In this document: piece after piece, positions 61,178 through 64,000 of the stretch | Position numbering within the stretch: the stretch's first letter is position 1 | How the letters are laid out: each line of letters begins with the position of its first letter | Assembly (NCBI RefSeq): GCF_045689235.1 | Contig: NZ_CP136864.1 | Span: 248,001-312,000, forward strand | Length of the DNA: 64,000 nt | Direction: 5' to 3' | Source: Congregibacter variabilis | GTDB taxonomy: Bacteria; Pseudomonadota; Gammaproteobacteria; Pseudomonadales; Halieaceae | Made by a program: the position numbers and the translations under genes | Notes under the pieces: model-generated | Database searches by the model: none | The model's input: the letters and a program-made list of their open reading frames with translations, nothing else | What the model was told of the DNA's origin: nothing

Positions 61178-62656
61178 TTAGTGCTCCATCAGCAGGTCGT
61201 CGGCGCCATCTTTGTCGTGCACGGCAAACCGGTCCACCATGGTGGCGCTTGCTTCGTTCAAACCGATAACTTCAACTTCTGTCCCTTCCCGGCGAAATTT
61301 CAAAATCACCTTATCCAGCGCACTGATCGCAGTGATGTCCCAAAAGTGGGCTCTACTGACATCGATGCGGACGCGCTCAATGACTTCCTGATAATCAAAA
61401 GCAGCGATGAAACGGTCTGCGCTGGCAAAGAACACCTGTCCGAAGACCCGGTAAGTCCTGGCTCTACCATCGTCGTCAACCATTGATCGCAGGTACAGGA
61501 TTTGGCCGACCTTGTGCGCAAAGAAAAAACCAGACAGCAAAACGCCGGTAAGGACACCCCGGGCAAGATCGTGTGTTGCGACGGTCACGGCGACGGTCGC
61601 CAGCATTACGACACTGGAACTGCGTGGGTGATCTTTTAGGTCGCGAATCGAAGACCAACTGAATGTACCAATAGAAACCATGATCATGACCGCGACCAGG
61701 GCAGCCATAGGAATCTGGCTGACCCAGGCGTCGGCGAAGACCACCATGATAAGTAGGAACACGCCGGCGACAAGCGTAGATAGTCGTCCCCGGCCACCTG
61801 ACTTCACATTGATGACCGATTGTCCGATCATCGCGCAGCCTGCCATACCCCCTATGAATCCACTGGCGATGTTGGCGATACCCTGGCCCACACATTCACG
61901 ATTCTTGTTGCTCTTGGTGTCCGTAAGATCATCGACGATGGTGGCCGTCATGAGAGATTCTAGAAGTCCAACCACCATTAGCGTGAGCGCATAGGGAAAG
62001 ATGATGCCCAGCGTTTCCAAGTTCAGGGGCACCTCGGGGATGAGAAATATAGGCAGACTATCGGGAAGCTCGCCCATATCACCTACGCGGCGAATGTCCA
62101 GATCCATCCAGATGGCCACAATGGTGAGCACTACAATGGTAATGAGAGGGGAGGGAACCGCCCGCGTGATGTAGGGCAGACCGTAAATGATGCCCAGCCC
62201 CGCGGCCGTCATAGCATACACGTGCCAGCTTACGTCGATGAGTTCCGGTAACTGCGCCATGAAAATCAGAATAGCCAGAGCATTTACAAATCCTGTGACC
62301 ACCGACCGCGAAACAAATCGCATGAGGCTTCCCAAACGTACCCAGCCCGCAATGATTTGCAAAATTCCAGTGAGTACTGTGGCGGCAAGGAGGTACTGCA
62401 AACCGTGTTCTCGCACCAGTACCACCATAACCAGGGCCATGGCTCCTGTGGCTGCTGAAATCATACCGGGACGACCCCCGGCGAAGGCTATAACAACGGC
62501 GATGCAAAAGGATGCGTAGAGCCCGACTTTAGGGTCGACGCCCGCAATAATCGAGAAAGCAATGGCTTCGGGAATCAGAGCCAGAGCAACAACCAGTCCG
62601 GCTAAAAGGTCATTGCGAACATTGCCAAGCCAGTCCTGACGGAGGGTGTCGAACAC
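61178..62656 (-). CDS. SulP-family inorganic anion transporter
   Basis: 492 residues. About 12-14 helices begin after VRNDLLAGLVVALALIPEAI, whose PEAIAF is the SulP signature; GGRPGMISAATGAMALVMVV follows. C-terminal STAS domain at about 390-490 (IRVDVS-type core VRIDVSRAHFWDITAISALD). Carries sulfate, bicarbonate or a related anion, probably with Na+ or H+. The pairing with a Usp gene and the nearby antiporter would fit bicarbonate uptake, but this is inference. Confidence 0.9.
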   Translation of the reverse strand: MFDTLRQDWLGNVRNDLLAGLVVALALIPEAIAFSIIAGVDPKVGLYASFCIAVVIAFAGGRPGMISAATGAMALVMVVLVREHGLQYLLAATVLTGILQIIAGWVRLGSLMRFVSRSVVTGFVNALAILIFMAQLPELIDVSWHVYAMTAAGLGIIYGLPYITRAVPSPLITIVVLTIVAIWMDLDIRRVGDMGELPDSLPIFLIPEVPLNLETLGIIFPYALTLMVVGLLESLMTATIVDDLTDTKSNKNRECVGQGIANIASGFIGGMAGCAMIGQSVINVKSGGRGRLSTLVAGVFLLIMVVFADAWVSQIPMAALVAVMIMVSIGTFSWSSIRDLKDHPRSSSVVMLATVAVTVATHDLARGVLTGVLLSGFFFAHKVGQILYLRSMVDDDGRARTYRVFGQVFFASADRFIAAFDYQEVIERVRIDVSRAHFWDITAISALDKVILKFRREGTEVEVIGLNEASATMVDRFAVHDKDGADDLLMEH

Positions 62657-62845
62657 GGAAGAAGGTTCCTATGATTGTGTGAGCTAATGTGGGCGCGAAG
62701 GATACACAGTTCAACGGGGGAAATCAGTTGGGCTATGGCGTTCAATGCAGCAGATTTTGGTGCCTGGTCACGAGATTTGCTGTTATTTGCGCTCGCTGCC
62801 ATTATCTCAAGGGTCTAATGCGGTATCTGACAGGTGGGCTGAATC

Positions 62846-64000
62846 ATGGAAGGCGCTGAAGTTCTGTTGCAACTGGCGATTATTCTTGCGGCCGCACGTA
62901 TTGCCGGCGAAATCGTAATGCATCTGGGGGCGCCTTCAGTTATCGGCGAACTGCTGGTCGGTGTGGTCCTTGGCCCAAGCCAACTGGGTTGGGTTCATCC
63001 AAACGAATTTCTGCGTCTAATGGCTGATATCGGCATCATTTTGCTGCTGTTTCAGGTGGGGCTGGAAACAAACATTCGTCGACTTACTGCGGCGGGGGGC
63101 GAGGCGAGTGCGGTGGCCTTGGGGGGTGTGATCATTCCCATGCTGGGCAGCTATTTTTTGTGCCGTGAAGTTTTCGAGATGCCAGTTCTTGTGTCCCTGT
63201 TTGTGGGCGGCGCCATGACCGCGACAAGCATCGGTGTCACTGTGCGCATCCTGAAAGATGTGGGCCGCGAGAACAGCCGGGAAGGGCAGGTGGTGCTGGG
63301 CGCGGCAGTGCTTGACGATCTTCTGGGCGTATTAATTCTGGCCTTTCTTTTTCAGCTGTCTATCGCTAATACGGTTGGCTACGGGGTTTTGCTCAATCTC
63401 GTGGCATTTATCGGTCTCTTTTTCGTGATATCGCCCATTGTTGCAGAATTGATTTCCGCGGTATTGAGCCGCTACGGCCACGTGACCGAACTGCCCGGCC
63501 TGGTAGCTACGTTGATTGTTTCCCTGGTGCTGTTTTTTGCCTGGGTAGCGCATGCGGTGGGTGCTCCGGAATTACTCGGTGGCTTTGTGGTGGGACTAGC
63601 GCTGTCACGACGTTTTTTTCTACCCTTTGGGCAGAGAATGGCGCCGGACGCTGCTTTCACAGATCAAGTCCGCAGTGAAATGCGTCCCATCGTCCAGCTT
63701 TTCACGCCCATATTTTTTGTGGGCGTAGGTCTGTCTCTGGATCTGCGTATAGTGAATTGGGAATCGCCTTTTGTATGGATGTTCTCTCTGTCGCTCGCCG
63801 TGGTGGCGATTGCGGGCAAGGTGATGGCGGGGCATCTGCTGTTTCGTGAGCCGCGGCTGATTCGTCAGGCTATTGGCATGGCTATGGTGCCTCGCGCCGA
63901 GGTGGGGCTTGTCTTTGCTGAGCTGGGCCGAGTCGCGGGGGTTTTGCAAGGCGAAGTGTATGCGGCGGTGGTTCTTGTGATTGTTTATACCACTGTGTTC
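62846..64000 (+). CDS. Na+/H+ (CPA2) antiporter, cut by the window end
   Basis: 385 codons from ATG 62846 with no stop before 64000. MEGAEVLLQLAIILAAARIA, GEIVMHLGAPSVIGELLVGV, VLGPSQLGW is the CPA2 opening; LLFQVGLETNIRRL, AMTATSIGVTVRILKD and AAVLDDLLGVLIL (the DD-type ion site) follow. KefB/NapA-like monovalent cation:proton antiporter. A KTN domain, if present, is outside the window. Confidence 0.88.
   Translation, partial: MEGAEVLLQLAIILAAARIAGEIVMHLGAPSVIGELLVGVVLGPSQLGWVHPNEFLRLMADIGIILLLFQVGLETNIRRLTAAGGEASAVALGGVIIPMLGSYFLCREVFEMPVLVSLFVGGAMTATSIGVTVRILKDVGRENSREGQVVLGAAVLDDLLGVLILAFLFQLSIANTVGYGVLLNLVAFIGLFFVISPIVAELISAVLSRYGHVTELPGLVATLIVSLVLFFAWVAHAVGAPELLGGFVVGLALSRRFFLPFGQRMAPDAAFTDQVRSEMRPIVQLFTPIFFVGVGLSLDLRIVNWESPFVWMFSLSLAVVAIAGKVMAGHLLFREPRLIRQAIGMAMVPRAEVGLVFAELGRVAGVLQGEVYAAVVLVIVYTTVF

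Overview
The window looks like chromosome of a marine-type gammaproteobacterium. The right-hand genes (riboswitch-led B12 uptake operon, SulP plus universal stress protein, DUF501 and DUF2452 genes, CspA-like protein) would suit the Halieaceae/Cellvibrionales area, but that placement is inference. It falls into two contrasting parts.

Part 1 (1 to about 45,880) reads as a very large gene-cassette array of the chromosomal integron or CALIN type. Small, mostly single-gene units, the majority on the minus strand, are separated by about 30 copies of an imperfectly palindromic site. In one orientation the site reads TAGGCGAAAGCGGTC, then a variable core (GGCGATGTCGCC or GGTAACTTCCGC), then TAACACCTCAAAG. 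Outer arms differ from site to site but still pair with each other in many copies, and in the best copies end in RYYYAAC/GTTRRRY-like boxes, as expected of attC. Left of about 7.5 kb the sites are in the opposite orientation. No integrase gene is in the window. Six insertion sequences (three IS1182-family, three IS30-family) lie in the array and all sit inside these sites.

The cargo is dominated by two families of one-helix membrane proteins. Family A is DUF6090-like: nine genes, about 230-265 aa, with a hydrophobic IVVIGVFIGIQVANWN-type segment near the N-terminus. Family B has no name I know: eight intact genes, about 155-190 aa, starting with AEIIGAIAVVLSLIYLALQIRQNT-like helices, plus at least three decayed copies. 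By the positive-inside rule A should place its large domain outside the inner membrane and B inside. Other cassettes encode an Hcp-like secreted protein, two thrombospondin-type-3 proteins sharing a Cys-rich module, a duplicated DUF4242 cassette, a DUF6994 protein, a homocysteine S-methyltransferase-like enzyme, an acyl-CoA ligase, an MBL-fold hydrolase, a DUF885 lipoprotein, a PPOX-type flavoprotein, a CPBP protease, an isoprenylcysteine-methyltransferase-like protein and several small polytopic proteins. Remnants include a PEP-CTERM tail and a half tRNA-Thr.

Part 2 (about 45,880 to 64,000) is ordinary backbone: an MFS transporter, a cold-shock gene with a hairpin in its leader, an HxlR regulator, a class II aldolase, an SstT-type symporter, the btuB-cobO-btuC-btuD-btuF operon behind a cobalamin riboswitch, DUF501 and DUF2452 genes, a cytochrome c/Vgb-propeller fusion, a sulP-usp-hydrolase/cyclophilin cluster, and a Na+/H+ antiporter cut by the window end.
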